A stretch of DNA of 64,000 nucleotides from positions 1-64,000 of the forward strand of contig NZ_JAFKOK010000004.1 in NCBI RefSeq assembly GCF_017303295.1, in the 5' to 3' direction. The notes below the pieces were generated by a model, which did not search any database, was not told where the DNA came from, and worked only from the letters and a program-made list of their open reading frames with translations. How positions within the stretch are numbered: the stretch's first letter is position 1; each line of letters opens with the position of its first letter. Below, piece after piece: positions 26,499 to 35,364 of the stretch. This DNA is from Rhodobacter sp. NTK016B. Lineage in GTDB: Bacteria; Pseudomonadota; Alphaproteobacteria; Rhodobacterales; Rhodobacteraceae. Position numbers and translations under genes: made by a program.

Positions 26499-26759
26499 AT
26501 GCGCCTTGCCTGTCCTTGCTGCGGTCCGCGCGACCGGCGCGAATTCACCTATTACGGCGCCGCCGATTACCTCGACCGCCCCGCGCCCGAGGCCGGTCTG
26601 GACGCGTGGGACGCCTATCTGCATCTGCGCGACAACCCCGCCGGGAAAACGCGCGATCTTTGGTATCACGACCCATGTCAGAGCTGGCTGGAAGTCGAGC
26701 GCGATACTGTCACTCATGCCGTTCATTCGGTGCAAGCCGTGGCAGGACGGCACGCATGA
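26499..26759 (+). CDS. soxD: Sarcosine oxidase subunit delta
   Basis: Small zinc-binding subunit of heterotetrameric sarcosine oxidase. The 86-residue protein starts MRLACPCCGPRDRREF (zinc cysteines) and contains GLDAWDAYLHLRDNPAG and the later WYHDPCQSWLEVERDT, supplying the remaining His/Cys ligands. Its TGA overlaps the soxA ATG (ATGA), so the two are translationally coupled. Confidence 0.95.
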   Translation: MRLACPCCGPRDRREFTYYGAADYLDRPAPEAGLDAWDAYLHLRDNPAGKTRDLWYHDPCQSWLEVERDTVTHAVHSVQAVAGRHA

Positions 26760-29677
26760 CCCAGCCGTTTCGCTTTCCCGGCAAGGGCCTGCTGATCGAC
26801 CGCACTCGCCCGGTGCGCTTCACTTTTGACGGCGAAGCGTTCGAGGGGTTCCACGGCGATACGCTCGCCTCGGCGCTTCTGGCGAATGGGCAGCGGCTCA
26901 TGGCGCGGTCCTTCAAGTACCACCGCCCGCGTGGCGTGATGACAGCGGGATCCGAAGAACCCTCGGCGCTGGTCGAGATCCATGAGGGGGCGCAACAGAC
27001 CCCCAATGTCCGCGCCACGATGCAGGAGATCTACGAGGGGCTCGACGCGCGCAGCCAGAACCGGCTCGGGCCGCTGGGCTTCGATCTGCTGGCCGTGAAC
27101 GACCGGCTGTCGCCGTTTCTGGGCGCGGGGTTCTATTACAAGACCTTCATGTGGCCGCGCGCTTTCTGGGAGCGGCTCTATGAACCCGCGATCCGCCGCG
27201 CGGCCGGTTTGGGACGGCTGTCGGGGCACCAAGACGAGGCGGCGTATGAGAAAGCCTTTGCCCATTGCGACCTGCTGATCGTCGGCGCCGGTCCCGCCGG
27301 GTTGATGGCCGCGCTGACGGCCGGGCGGGCCGGGGCCGACGTGATCTTGGCGACCGAGGACACCCGACCGGGTGGACGGCTGCTATCCGATCTGCCGCAG
27401 ATCGACGGTCAGCCCGCGCCGCTTTGGGTCGAGGCGGTGATGGCCGAGTTGCAAAGCCTGCCGAACGTCCGGCTGATGACGCGCACCAGCGTCACCGGCA
27501 GCTACGACCACGGCACGTTCGGCGCGCTCGAGCGTGTCAGCCTGCACCGCCCCTCGTCCGAAGCCCCGCGCGAGTGCTTCTGGCGTATCGTTGCGCGGCA
27601 CGCGATCCTCGCCACCGGCGCGCTGGAGCGTCCCATCGCGCATCCCGACAATGACCGGCCCGGGGTGATGCTGGCCTCGGGGGTGAGCGGGCAGTTCGCA
27701 CGCTACGGCGTCAATCCGGGCCGGGTGGTGGTCTTTTCCAACAACGACAGCGGGTTGCAGGCGGCGCGGGCTCTGACGGCGCAAGGGGTCGAGATCGCGG
27801 CCTATGTCGATCCGCGTCCCGTCGCGGTGACCGAGGATTTTCCCGTCTATCCCGAAGCGCGGGTTACCGGCACGCGCGGCCGTCTGGGCCTGCGCGACGT
27901 GGCGGTGCAACATGGCGGCGGCACCTCGATGATCGCGGCGCGCACGCTGGCGCTGGCGGGCGGCTGGAACCCTACGATCGCGCTGGCCTGCCATCTGGGC
28001 GCGCGTCCGGTCTGGGAACCGGCGCTGCAAAGTTTCGTCATGCCCCATGACCGCACGCCGGGTCTGACACCGGCCGGGGCGGCGGCGGGTTTCCTGTCCA
28101 CCCGCGCGGCGCTGCTCGACGGGCGCGACAAGGCGCTGGCGGCACTGGCTGCGCTGGATCTTGGCCCGCCGTCCATTGTCGTACCGCAGGCCGAGGATGC
28201 GCCCTATGCCATCGCGCCCTTCTGGGCGGTCGATGCGGGCGGTCGCGCATGGCTCGATTTCGCCAATGACGTCACGACCAAGGACGTGACACGCGCGGCA
28301 CAGGAAGGCTTCACCTCCGTCGAGCACATGAAGCGCTACACGACGCAGGGCATGGCGCCGGATCAGGGCAAAAGCTCGAACGTGGCCGCGCTGGCGGTGC
28401 TGGCCGATGCGACCGGGCAGGGCATCGCCGAGACCGGGCTGACAACCTATCGCCCGCCTTATGTGCCGGTTTCCATCGCGGCCCTCGGCGCGGGCGGGCG
28501 CGGCGAGGGCTTCGCGCCCCGGCGTCTGCTGACCTCGGACGCGAAAAGCCGGTCGATGGGCGCGCCTATGATCGAGGCAGGGCTGTGGTATCGGCCCAGC
28601 TACTTCCCCCGCGCCGGCGAAACCTCGTGGCGCGAAGCCTGCGACCGCGAGGTGCGGCTGGTGCGTGTCAATGCGGGCGTCGCCGATGTCTCGACGCTGG
28701 GCAAGATCGATGTGCAGGGCGCCGATGCGGGGCGGTTCCTCGATCTGGTCTACACCAATACGATGTCAGGGCTGAAACCCGGCAAAGTGCGCTATGGTCT
28801 GATGCTGCGCGAAGACGGGTTCGTCATGGATGACGGCACCTGCGCGCGGCTGGGGTCTGAGCATTTCCTCGTCACCACCACGACCGCCGCAGCTGGGCTG
28901 GTGATGCGGCATATGGATTTCGTGCATCAGGCCTTTTGCGCGGGGTGGGACGTGCGGCTGATTTCGGTGACGGAATCCTGGGCGCAATTCTGTGTCGCCG
29001 GACCGAAATCAAAAGCGGTGCTCGAGCGTCTTGGTATTGCACCGGACCTGCCCTTCATGGGCTGCCGCGCTTTGTCGCTGAATGGCATCGGCGCGCGGCT
29101 GTTCCGGATCTCGTTTTCGGGCGAAGAAGGCTACGAGATTGCCGTGCCCACCCGGTACGGCGCCGCACTGTTCGACGCGCTGGTCGCGGCTGCCGAGGCC
29201 GAGGATGGCTGCGCCTACGGGATGGAAGCGCTCAATGTCCTGCGCGTTGAAAAAGGCTTCCTGACCCATGCCGAGATCCACGGTCGCGTCACCGCTGACG
29301 ATGTCGGTCTGGGGGGGATGGTGAGCGCGGGCAAGGATTGCATCGGCAAGGCCGCCTCGCAACGTCCCGGTCTTCTGGAGAACCGCGAACAGCTGGTGGG
29401 CCTGATGCCGGTCAATCAGGGCGAGGAGCTTAGCGCCGGGGCGCATCTGTACAACGAAAAGGACCCTGCCGAGCGTGCGTATAATCAGGGCTACGTCACC
29501 TCGGTCGCGCCGTCGCCGACTCTGGGATGCTGGCTGGGCTTGGGTTTCGTGAAGAACGGCCGGGCAAGGCATGGCGAGGTGATCCGCCTCGATGACGGGC
29601 TGCGCCGCCGTAAGGTTCTGGTCGAGATCTGCGACCCGGTATTCTTCGATCCGGACGGAGGGCGGATGCGTGGTTAA
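26756..29677 (+). CDS. soxA: Sarcosine oxidase subunit alpha
   Basis: Large 973-residue subunit. The N-terminal part (MTQPFRFPGKGLLI, with ARSFKYHRPRGVM) is a ferredoxin-like noxA-type domain, then a Rossmann domain (LLIVGAGPAGLMAALTAGRAG near residue 174) that binds NAD, then a C-terminal glycine-cleavage T-like domain (about 600-960) with GMEALNVLRVEKGFLTHAEI, the tetrahydrofolate-binding module where the one-carbon unit is captured. Start at ATG 26756 overlaps soxD. Its stop overlaps the start of soxG by 8 bp. Confidence 0.95.
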   Translation: MTQPFRFPGKGLLIDRTRPVRFTFDGEAFEGFHGDTLASALLANGQRLMARSFKYHRPRGVMTAGSEEPSALVEIHEGAQQTPNVRATMQEIYEGLDARSQNRLGPLGFDLLAVNDRLSPFLGAGFYYKTFMWPRAFWERLYEPAIRRAAGLGRLSGHQDEAAYEKAFAHCDLLIVGAGPAGLMAALTAGRAGADVILATEDTRPGGRLLSDLPQIDGQPAPLWVEAVMAELQSLPNVRLMTRTSVTGSYDHGTFGALERVSLHRPSSEAPRECFWRIVARHAILATGALERPIAHPDNDRPGVMLASGVSGQFARYGVNPGRVVVFSNNDSGLQAARALTAQGVEIAAYVDPRPVAVTEDFPVYPEARVTGTRGRLGLRDVAVQHGGGTSMIAARTLALAGGWNPTIALACHLGARPVWEPALQSFVMPHDRTPGLTPAGAAAGFLSTRAALLDGRDKALAALAALDLGPPSIVVPQAEDAPYAIAPFWAVDAGGRAWLDFANDVTTKDVTRAAQEGFTSVEHMKRYTTQGMAPDQGKSSNVAALAVLADATGQGIAETGLTTYRPPYVPVSIAALGAGGRGEGFAPRRLLTSDAKSRSMGAPMIEAGLWYRPSYFPRAGETSWREACDREVRLVRVNAGVADVSTLGKIDVQGADAGRFLDLVYTNTMSGLKPGKVRYGLMLREDGFVMDDGTCARLGSEHFLVTTTTAAAGLVMRHMDFVHQAFCAGWDVRLISVTESWAQFCVAGPKSKAVLERLGIAPDLPFMGCRALSLNGIGARLFRISFSGEEGYEIAVPTRYGAALFDALVAAAEAEDGCAYGMEALNVLRVEKGFLTHAEIHGRVTADDVGLGGMVSAGKDCIGKAASQRPGLLENREQLVGLMPVNQGEELSAGAHLYNEKDPAERAYNQGYVTSVAPSPTLGCWLGLGFVKNGRARHGEVIRLDDGLRRRKVLVEICDPVFFDPDGGRMRG

Positions 29678-30200
29678 CCTAACACCGACAGCGGCCTTCA
29701 CCGGTCTGCCCCTAACCATTGGACGCGCGACGCTGACGGCCTTCGACCCCGGTCCGGTCACCGCGATCGCGCCGTATCCTGGTCGCGACCTGTCGCGCGC
29801 GCTGGCGCCGCTGTCCTTTCCCGCGCCGGGTTGCGTGGTCGACGGGCCGGGCGCGCGGCTGGTCTGGACCGGGCGCGAGCAGGCTTTCTGGATGGGGAGC
29901 GCGGCGCCCGACCTCACCGGCCTCGCCGCCACCACCGATCAGAGCGACGGCTGGGCGTGGCTGACAGTATCGGGACCGGATGCCGTATCGGTTCTGGCCC
30001 GGCTCTGCCCGCTTGACCTGCGGGCGCAGAGCTTTGCGGTTGGCAGCGCGGCGCGCTCGATGCTGGCGCATATGCAGGCGATCATGATCCGCACGGGCGA
30101 GGACAGTTTCGAGCTGGGCGTTTTCCGGTCGATGGCCGAGAGCCTGTTGCACGACCTTACGGGCGCGATGCGAGGGCTGGCGGCGCGTGACGCGCTATGA
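29670..30200 (+). CDS. soxG: Sarcosine oxidase subunit gamma
   Basis: Last subunit of the complex, 176 residues, resembling a divergent GcvT-like half domain. Recognisable elements are LTGLAATTDQSDGWAWLTVSG, VLARLCPLDLRAQSFAVGSAARSML and the C-terminal FRSMAESLLHDLTGAM. No ATG fits; a GTG at 29670, inside the soxA stop region, is the best start (VVNLTPTAAFTG). The stop directly abuts the convergent glpR stop with no space for a terminator between them. Confidence 0.9.
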   Translation: MVNLTPTAAFTGLPLTIGRATLTAFDPGPVTAIAPYPGRDLSRALAPLSFPAPGCVVDGPGARLVWTGREQAFWMGSAAPDLTGLAATTDQSDGWAWLTVSGPDAVSVLARLCPLDLRAQSFAVGSAARSMLAHMQAIMIRTGEDSFELGVFRSMAESLLHDLTGAMRGLAARDAL

Positions 30201-30968
30201 TCACTCGACGGTGCGCACCACAATCCGTGTCCCCCATTCCGCGCATTTCGTGGCCAGCGACGGGGGCAGGGGGCAATCGGTGAAAACGGTGTCGATCACT
30301 TGCAGCGAGTCGATGCGCGCAGGCGCGGTGCGCGACAGCTTGCTGTGATCGACCACCAGCCATGTGCGCCGCGCCTGCGCGATCAGGCGGCGGCTCGCAT
30401 CGACCTCTTGCACGTCATAATCCAGCATGTCGCCTTCGGCATCCAGCGCCGAGCAGCCGATCACCGCGATATCCACCTTGAACTGGCCCATGGCGTTCTG
30501 CGTCAGCGGCCCGGTCAGCCCGCCATCCGAACGCCGGAGCGCGCCGCCGGTCACGATCACCTGTGCCGCCGGGTTCTCGGCCAGAATATTCGCCACGTTC
30601 AGGTTGTTGGTGACAACCATCAGCCCGTCATGGCGCCGGAGCTCGCGCGCAACGGCCTCGGTCGTGGTGCCGATGGCGATGAAGAGCGCGGCGTTGTGCG
30701 GGATCGCCTCGGCGCAGGCCCGGGCGAGCGCACGCTTGCCCTCGGCATTCAGCGCCGCGCGATCCTGATAGCCGATATTCACCACGCCCGAGCGCAGGAT
30801 CGCGCCGCCATGCACGCGTTCCAGCTCGCCCGCATCGTCCAGTTCGGCAAGGTCGCGGCGGATCGTCTGCGCCGTGACGCCGAACCGCACGGCCAGATCG
30901 TCCACCGTAACCCGTCCTTCCGAGCGGGCGATGTCGAGGATTTCCGGCAGGCGAAAGCCCTGAGCCAT
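30201..30968 (-). CDS. glpR: DeoR/GlpR-family transcriptional regulator
   Basis: Probable repressor of glycerol-3-phosphate metabolism. The 255-residue protein starts MAQGFRLPEILDIARSEGRVTVDDLAVRFGVTAQTIRRDL, the DeoR helix-turn-helix, and has the effector domain with IGTTTEAVARELRRHDGLMVVTNNLNVANILAE. It is divergent from glpD, the usual GlpR target, which supports the name. ATG 30968 is chosen; an upstream ATG at 31052 would add 28 residues inside the control region. Confidence 0.9.
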   Translation of the reverse strand: MAQGFRLPEILDIARSEGRVTVDDLAVRFGVTAQTIRRDLAELDDAGELERVHGGAILRSGVVNIGYQDRAALNAEGKRALARACAEAIPHNAALFIAIGTTTEAVARELRRHDGLMVVTNNLNVANILAENPAAQVIVTGGALRRSDGGLTGPLTQNAMGQFKVDIAVIGCSALDAEGDMLDYDVQEVDASRRLIAQARRTWLVVDHSKLSRTAPARIDSLQVIDTVFTDCPLPPSLATKCAEWGTRIVVRTVE

Positions 30969-31069
30969 GAGTCGCATCCTTTTCGGGCATTTTCGGATCG
31001 CATACCGCAGAACCGCGTTGGTTCTGTGAAAAACCCTCGGATGGACTATCATTTTTGCCGGGCGAGGTG

Positions 31070-31120
31070 TTGAAACGTCACAAAAGCGCGTATAATCGCG
31101 CAGAAACGAACATTTTCGCG
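31070..31120 (+). promoter_or_regulatory. glpD promoter with possible GlpR half-site
   Basis: TATAAT at 31091-31096 is a perfect -10; TTGAAA at 31070-31075 would be a -35 with a rather short 15-bp spacer. Just downstream CGAACAT at 31107-31113 equals one half of the E. coli GlpR operator (ATGTTCG...CGAACAT), but I do not see a clean opposite half. Operator call is tentative. Confidence 0.5.
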
Positions 31121-31153
31121 CGCCAAATTGCGCGACTCGCAGTGGAAAGCAAC

Positions 31154-32764
31154 ATGACCACGCAGAATGAAGCCCAGAACACCAACCTGCAGTCCGACCT
31201 GCAGACCGAGGCAGGCGACGCGTTGTACGATCTTGTCGTGATCGGCGGCGGCATTAATGGCTGCGGTATCGCCCGCGATGCGGCAGGGCGGGGGCTGAAG
31301 GTCCTGCTGGTTGAAAAGGGCGATCTGGCGGGCGCGACGTCGTCGGCCTCGACCAAGCTGTTCCATGGCGGGCTGCGCTATCTCGAATATTTCGAGATCG
31401 GCCTCGTGCGCAAAGCGTTGATCGAGCGCGAAGTTCTGCTGCGCGCGATGCCGCATATCTCATGGCCGATGCGCTTCGTGCTGCCCTATCACAAGGACAT
31501 GCGCTTCGATTCCGAGACGCCAACCTCGCGGCTTTTATCGACCTTCATGCCGTGGATGAAGGGCCGTCGCCCGCGCTGGCTGATCCGGCTGGGTCTGTTC
31601 CTGTATGACCATCTGGGCGGGCGCAAGATCCTGCCCGGCACGCGCAAGCTGGATCTCGACCACGCGCCCGAAGGCGGGCCGCTGAAAGAGCATTTCAAGA
31701 CCGCCTATGAATACTCGGATTGCTGGGTGCAGGATGCGCGTCTGGTGGTGCTGAACGCCCGCGATGCCGAGGCGCGCGGCGCAACGGTTCTGACCCGCAC
31801 CGAGGTGACGCAAGCCCGCGCCGAGGGCGATCACTGGCGCGTCAGCATGGGCACACAGAGCGTCCGCGCCAAGGCGCTGGTCAATGCCGCCGGTCCTTGG
31901 GCCGCCGAGGTGGTGCATGGTGTGCTGGGCAAGAATACCGAGGCCAGCATCCGGCTGGTGCGCGGCTCGCATATCGTCACGCGCAAGCTTTATGACCATG
32001 ACCGGGCCTATTTCTTCCAAGGCAAGGACGGGCGGATCATTTTCGCCATTCCCTACGAGCAGGATTTCACCCTGATCGGCACCACCGATGCCGAGCATTC
32101 CGACCCCGATACGCCGCCCCGCTGCACCGATGACGAGCGCGATTATCTCTGCGCCTTCGCGTCCGAGTATTTCAAACGCGCGGTCCGGCCCGAGGATGTC
32201 GTCTGGACCTATTCCGGCGTGCGGCCGCTCTATGATGACGGCGCGCGCAGCGCCACGGCGGCGACGCGGGATTATGTGCTCGACCTCGATACCAGCGCCG
32301 GCGCGCCGGTTCTCAACGTGTTTGGGGGCAAGATCACGACCTATCGCAAACTCGCGGAATCGGCGCTGCACAAGCTTGCAGCGCATCTGCCGATGCCGGG
32401 CGACTGGACGGCGGGCGTGGCATTGCCGGGCGGCGATTTCCCGGTCGATGGCGTGCCTGACCTGACGGCCGATCTGCGCGCGGAATACCCGTTTCTCACG
32501 CAACGCTGGGCGCAGCGGTTGGTTCAGGCGTATGGAACCGAGGCCAAATCGATCCTGAACGGCGCCGGCAGTGCCGAGGATCTGGGGGCCGATTTCGGCG
32601 CGACGCTGACCGCGCGCGAAGTGGACTGGCTGATCGCGCATGAATACGCCCGCACCGCCGATGATGTTCTGTGGCGGCGCGGCAAGCTGGGGCTGCATCT
32701 GGATGCGGGGCAGGTGGCGTGGCTGTCGGATTACATGGCCCGCGCCCTGTCGCGCGCGGCATAA
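31154..32764 (+). CDS. glpD: Aerobic glycerol-3-phosphate dehydrogenase
   Basis: FAD enzyme at the membrane that oxidises glycerol 3-phosphate to dihydroxyacetone phosphate and feeds quinone. The 536-residue protein has the dinucleotide fold DLVVIGGGINGCGIARDAAGRG, the substrate/FAD segment ATSSASTKLFHGGLRYLEY, and YSGVRPLYDDGA and FGGKITTYRKLAESAL, all GlpD hallmarks. ATG 31154 is preceded by GGAAAGCAAC. No terminator hairpin is visible before the next gene 102 bp downstream. Confidence 0.95.
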   Translation: MTTQNEAQNTNLQSDLQTEAGDALYDLVVIGGGINGCGIARDAAGRGLKVLLVEKGDLAGATSSASTKLFHGGLRYLEYFEIGLVRKALIEREVLLRAMPHISWPMRFVLPYHKDMRFDSETPTSRLLSTFMPWMKGRRPRWLIRLGLFLYDHLGGRKILPGTRKLDLDHAPEGGPLKEHFKTAYEYSDCWVQDARLVVLNARDAEARGATVLTRTEVTQARAEGDHWRVSMGTQSVRAKALVNAAGPWAAEVVHGVLGKNTEASIRLVRGSHIVTRKLYDHDRAYFFQGKDGRIIFAIPYEQDFTLIGTTDAEHSDPDTPPRCTDDERDYLCAFASEYFKRAVRPEDVVWTYSGVRPLYDDGARSATAATRDYVLDLDTSAGAPVLNVFGGKITTYRKLAESALHKLAAHLPMPGDWTAGVALPGGDFPVDGVPDLTADLRAEYPFLTQRWAQRLVQAYGTEAKSILNGAGSAEDLGADFGATLTAREVDWLIAHEYARTADDVLWRRGKLGLHLDAGQVAWLSDYMARALSRAA

Positions 32765-32865
32765 GCGACGACCCGCCCGATTGATTACGCGATTTTCGAC
32801 GATGTCCCGTTCCCCTCGGGCGCGGGCCGCGATAAGTTGCGCCAAAATCCCGAAAGGAGACCGGC

Positions 32866-33367
<502 letters not shown>

Positions 33368-33381
<14 letters not shown>

Positions 33382-33949
33382 TCTCCTTCTGGCTGCAGCC
33401 TTCAGCCTGCTGCCGCTGGGCGCCGTCGCCCAGACCCAGCCGCCCGCCGATGCGCCCGAACTGGTCATTCAGGTCGCGGGCGAGGCCAATGGCACGATCC
33501 GCATCGCCCTGCGCCCCGATCTTGCGCCGCAGCATGTCGCGCGGGTGATCGATCTGGCCGAAAGCGGCGCCTATGACGGCGTGGTCTTTCACCGCGTGAT
33601 GTCGGGCTTCATGGCGCAGACCGGTGATGTGCAATACGGCCGCATGGATGGCGACCGGTCGCGCGCGGGCTATGGTGGCTCGGACCTGCCCGACCTGCCG
33701 GCCGAGTTCAGCGATGAGCCGTTCGTGCGTGGCGTCGTGGGCATGGCCCGCGGCCAGTCGCCCAATTCGGCCAACAGCCAGTTCTTCATCATGTTCGACG
33801 AAGCTTCGTATCTGAATGGTCAGTACACCGTGCTGGGTCAGGTGATCGAAGGGCTCGACGTGCTCGACCAGATCAAGCTGGGCCGGGGTCAGAACGGCGC
33901 CGTTCAGGGCGAGCCTGACGTGATGGTCGACGTCTCGGTCGTGCAGTGA
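33368..33949 (+). CDS. Cyclophilin-type peptidyl-prolyl isomerase, exported
   Basis: A second cyclophilin, 193 residues, with an N-terminal signal peptide (MLRRNLLLAAAFSLLPLGAVAQ, likely cut after VAQ or nearby) so it is periplasmic. The core repeats the family motifs: YDGVVFHRVMSGFMAQTGD, GGSDLPDLPAEFSDEPF and SPNSANSQFFIMF. It overlaps the preceding cyclophilin by 14 bp, pointing to tandem duplication with one copy addressed to the periplasm. Followed by a hairpin. Confidence 0.93.
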
Positions 33950-33963
33950 CGCGCGCCTGAAAA

Positions 33964-33983
33964 GGGGCGGGGAAACCCGCCCC
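33964..33983 (+). terminator. Hairpin terminator after the cyclophilin pair
   Basis: GGGGCGGG-GAAA-CCCGCCCC stem-loop starts 14 bp after the stop. A second GC-rich inverted repeat near 33991-34010 followed by TTTATTT may add to termination. Confidence 0.75.
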
Positions 33984-34072
33984 ACCGGCTTCGCCGCGAC
34001 GCGGCGGGGCTTTATTTCCCGCCCGACTTGGTTCATATGTCAGGGCAAATGCAGATCCTCGGGGGCCTCGCC

Positions 34073-34444
34073 ATGAAATTCCTGCTTCGCATCCTGACAT
34101 GGTGGAACAGCCAGACCATCGGCACGCAGCTTTTCACCTGGCGCAAGGGCGTCAAAGTGGGCGAGGACAGCCAGGGCAACGTCTTCTACAAGACCGCCGA
34201 CGGCAAACGCCGCTGGGTGATCTATAACGGCGAAACCGAAGCCTCGCGCATCGACCCGGAATGGCATGGCTGGCTGCACGGCACCTGGGACGAGCCGCCG
34301 ACCGAGCGCCCGCTTGTCCACAAGGCCTGGGAAAAGCCGCACCACGAGAATTTCACCGGCACGATGGCCGCTTATGCGCCGCCGGGATCCATTCGCAACG
34401 CTCCGGTCGAGCGCCGCGATTACGAAGCCTGGCAGCCCGAGTAA
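34073..34444 (+). CDS. NDUFA12-like NADH:ubiquinone oxidoreductase accessory subunit
   Basis: Alphaproteobacterial homologue of the mitochondrial Complex I accessory subunit NDUFA12 (B17.2), 123 residues. Landmarks are [50 protein letters not shown] and [16 protein letters not shown]. Start ATG 34073 follows a short leader; an upstream ATG in frame would add 15 residues without family support. mlaD follows 3 bp later, a gene order I recall from other Rhodobacteraceae. Confidence 0.93.
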   Translation: MKFLLRILTWWNSQTIGTQLFTWRKGVKVGEDSQGNVFYKTADGKRRWVIYNGETEASRIDPEWHGWLHGTWDEPPTERPLVHKAWEKPHHENFTGTMAAYAPPGSIRNAPVERRDYEAWQPE

Positions 34445-34447
34445 CCG

Positions 34448-34912
34448 ATGGCTTATCGCGCCTGGGAGGTCGCGCTGGGGGCCTTGGTCATGGTCGCCGC
34501 GATCGTGTTCGTGGTCTTTGCGCTGCGTAGCACGGGCACCGTCCTGACCCAATCCGACAGCTATGACCTGCATGCCTCGTTCCGCTCGGCAGAAGGCGTG
34601 CGTCCGGGGACAGAGGTCCGGCTGGGCGGCGTCAAGATCGGCAGCGTAACCGCGCTGACGCTCGACCCGCAAAGCTTCCGCGCGCAGCTGACCGTGGCGA
34701 TCCAGCAGGATCTGGCCCTGCCGCTCGATTCGACGATTCAGGTTGCGTCCGAGGGCATTCTGGGCGGCACGTTCGTGGAAATCCTGCCCGGCGGCGATTT
34801 CGACAATCTCGAGCCCGGCGACAGCTTTCAGGACACCCAGAGCGCGGTCAGCCTGATCACCCTGTTGCTGCGCGCCTTTACCGGCTCGGACGCCTCCGAG
34901 GTTGCGCAATGA
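34448..34912 (+). CDS. mlaD: MlaD-type phospholipid transport periplasmic protein
   Basis: MCE-domain component of the Mla system that keeps outer-membrane lipid asymmetry. The 154-residue protein has one N-terminal TM (about 7-27) and an MCE domain: FRSAEGVRPGTEVRLGGVKIGSV, LDPQSFRAQLTVAIQQDLALPLDSTIQVASEGILGGTFVEILPGG. Short length is normal for MlaD. The mlaE/mlaF partners are not in the window. It overlaps the next gene by 4 bp (ATGA). Confidence 0.93.
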   Translation: MAYRAWEVALGALVMVAAIVFVVFALRSTGTVLTQSDSYDLHASFRSAEGVRPGTEVRLGGVKIGSVTALTLDPQSFRAQLTVAIQQDLALPLDSTIQVASEGILGGTFVEILPGGDFDNLEPGDSFQDTQSAVSLITLLLRAFTGSDASEVAQ

Positions 34913-35364
34913 TCCGCGCAATGATCTGCGCTGTGATGACCGCTGCTGTGCTGGTCGCCGCCCCCATGGCGCAGGCGCAGGTGGAATGGCGGCCCTTGGG
35001 GGAAGGTCCGGTCGAATGGGCCCCGCTTGGCACGGTGGAAGAGGGGCAGGGACAGCGCCCCGACGGGCCGCAGGTCTCGACCGGAACGCAGGCGGTGCTT
35101 CGCGGGCTCGACAAGGTTTCGGGCGATATCGCCGATCTGCCCATCGCGGTGGGCGAAACCATTCGCTACGGGCGCCTCTCGGTCGCGTTGACCGCCTGCC
35201 GTTATCCGGCCGACAATCCGGCCTCGGACGCGTTCGCCTTCCTGACGATCACCGATACGCGCAGCGAAGAGCGGGTGTTTCAGGGCTGGATGATCGGGTC
35301 GAGCCCGGCGCTGAACGCGCTCGACCATCCCCGCTACGACGTCTGGGTGCTTAGCTGCTCGTAA
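34909..35364 (+). CDS. DUF2155 domain periplasmic protein
   Basis: A 151-residue exported protein (signal peptide with APMAQA ending at about 23). Conserved DUF2155 segments are TGTQAVLRGLDKVSGDI, YGRLSVALTACRYPADNP and FQGWMIGSSPALNALDHPRYDVWVLSC. Cysteines at about 104 and 150 could form a disulfide. Function of the family is unknown. It overlaps mlaD and is convergent with the aminopeptidase, whose stop lies inside its end. Confidence 0.9.
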   Translation: MIRAMICAVMTAAVLVAAPMAQAQVEWRPLGEGPVEWAPLGTVEEGQGQRPDGPQVSTGTQAVLRGLDKVSGDIADLPIAVGETIRYGRLSVALTACRYPADNPASDAFAFLTITDTRSEERVFQGWMIGSSPALNALDHPRYDVWVLSCS

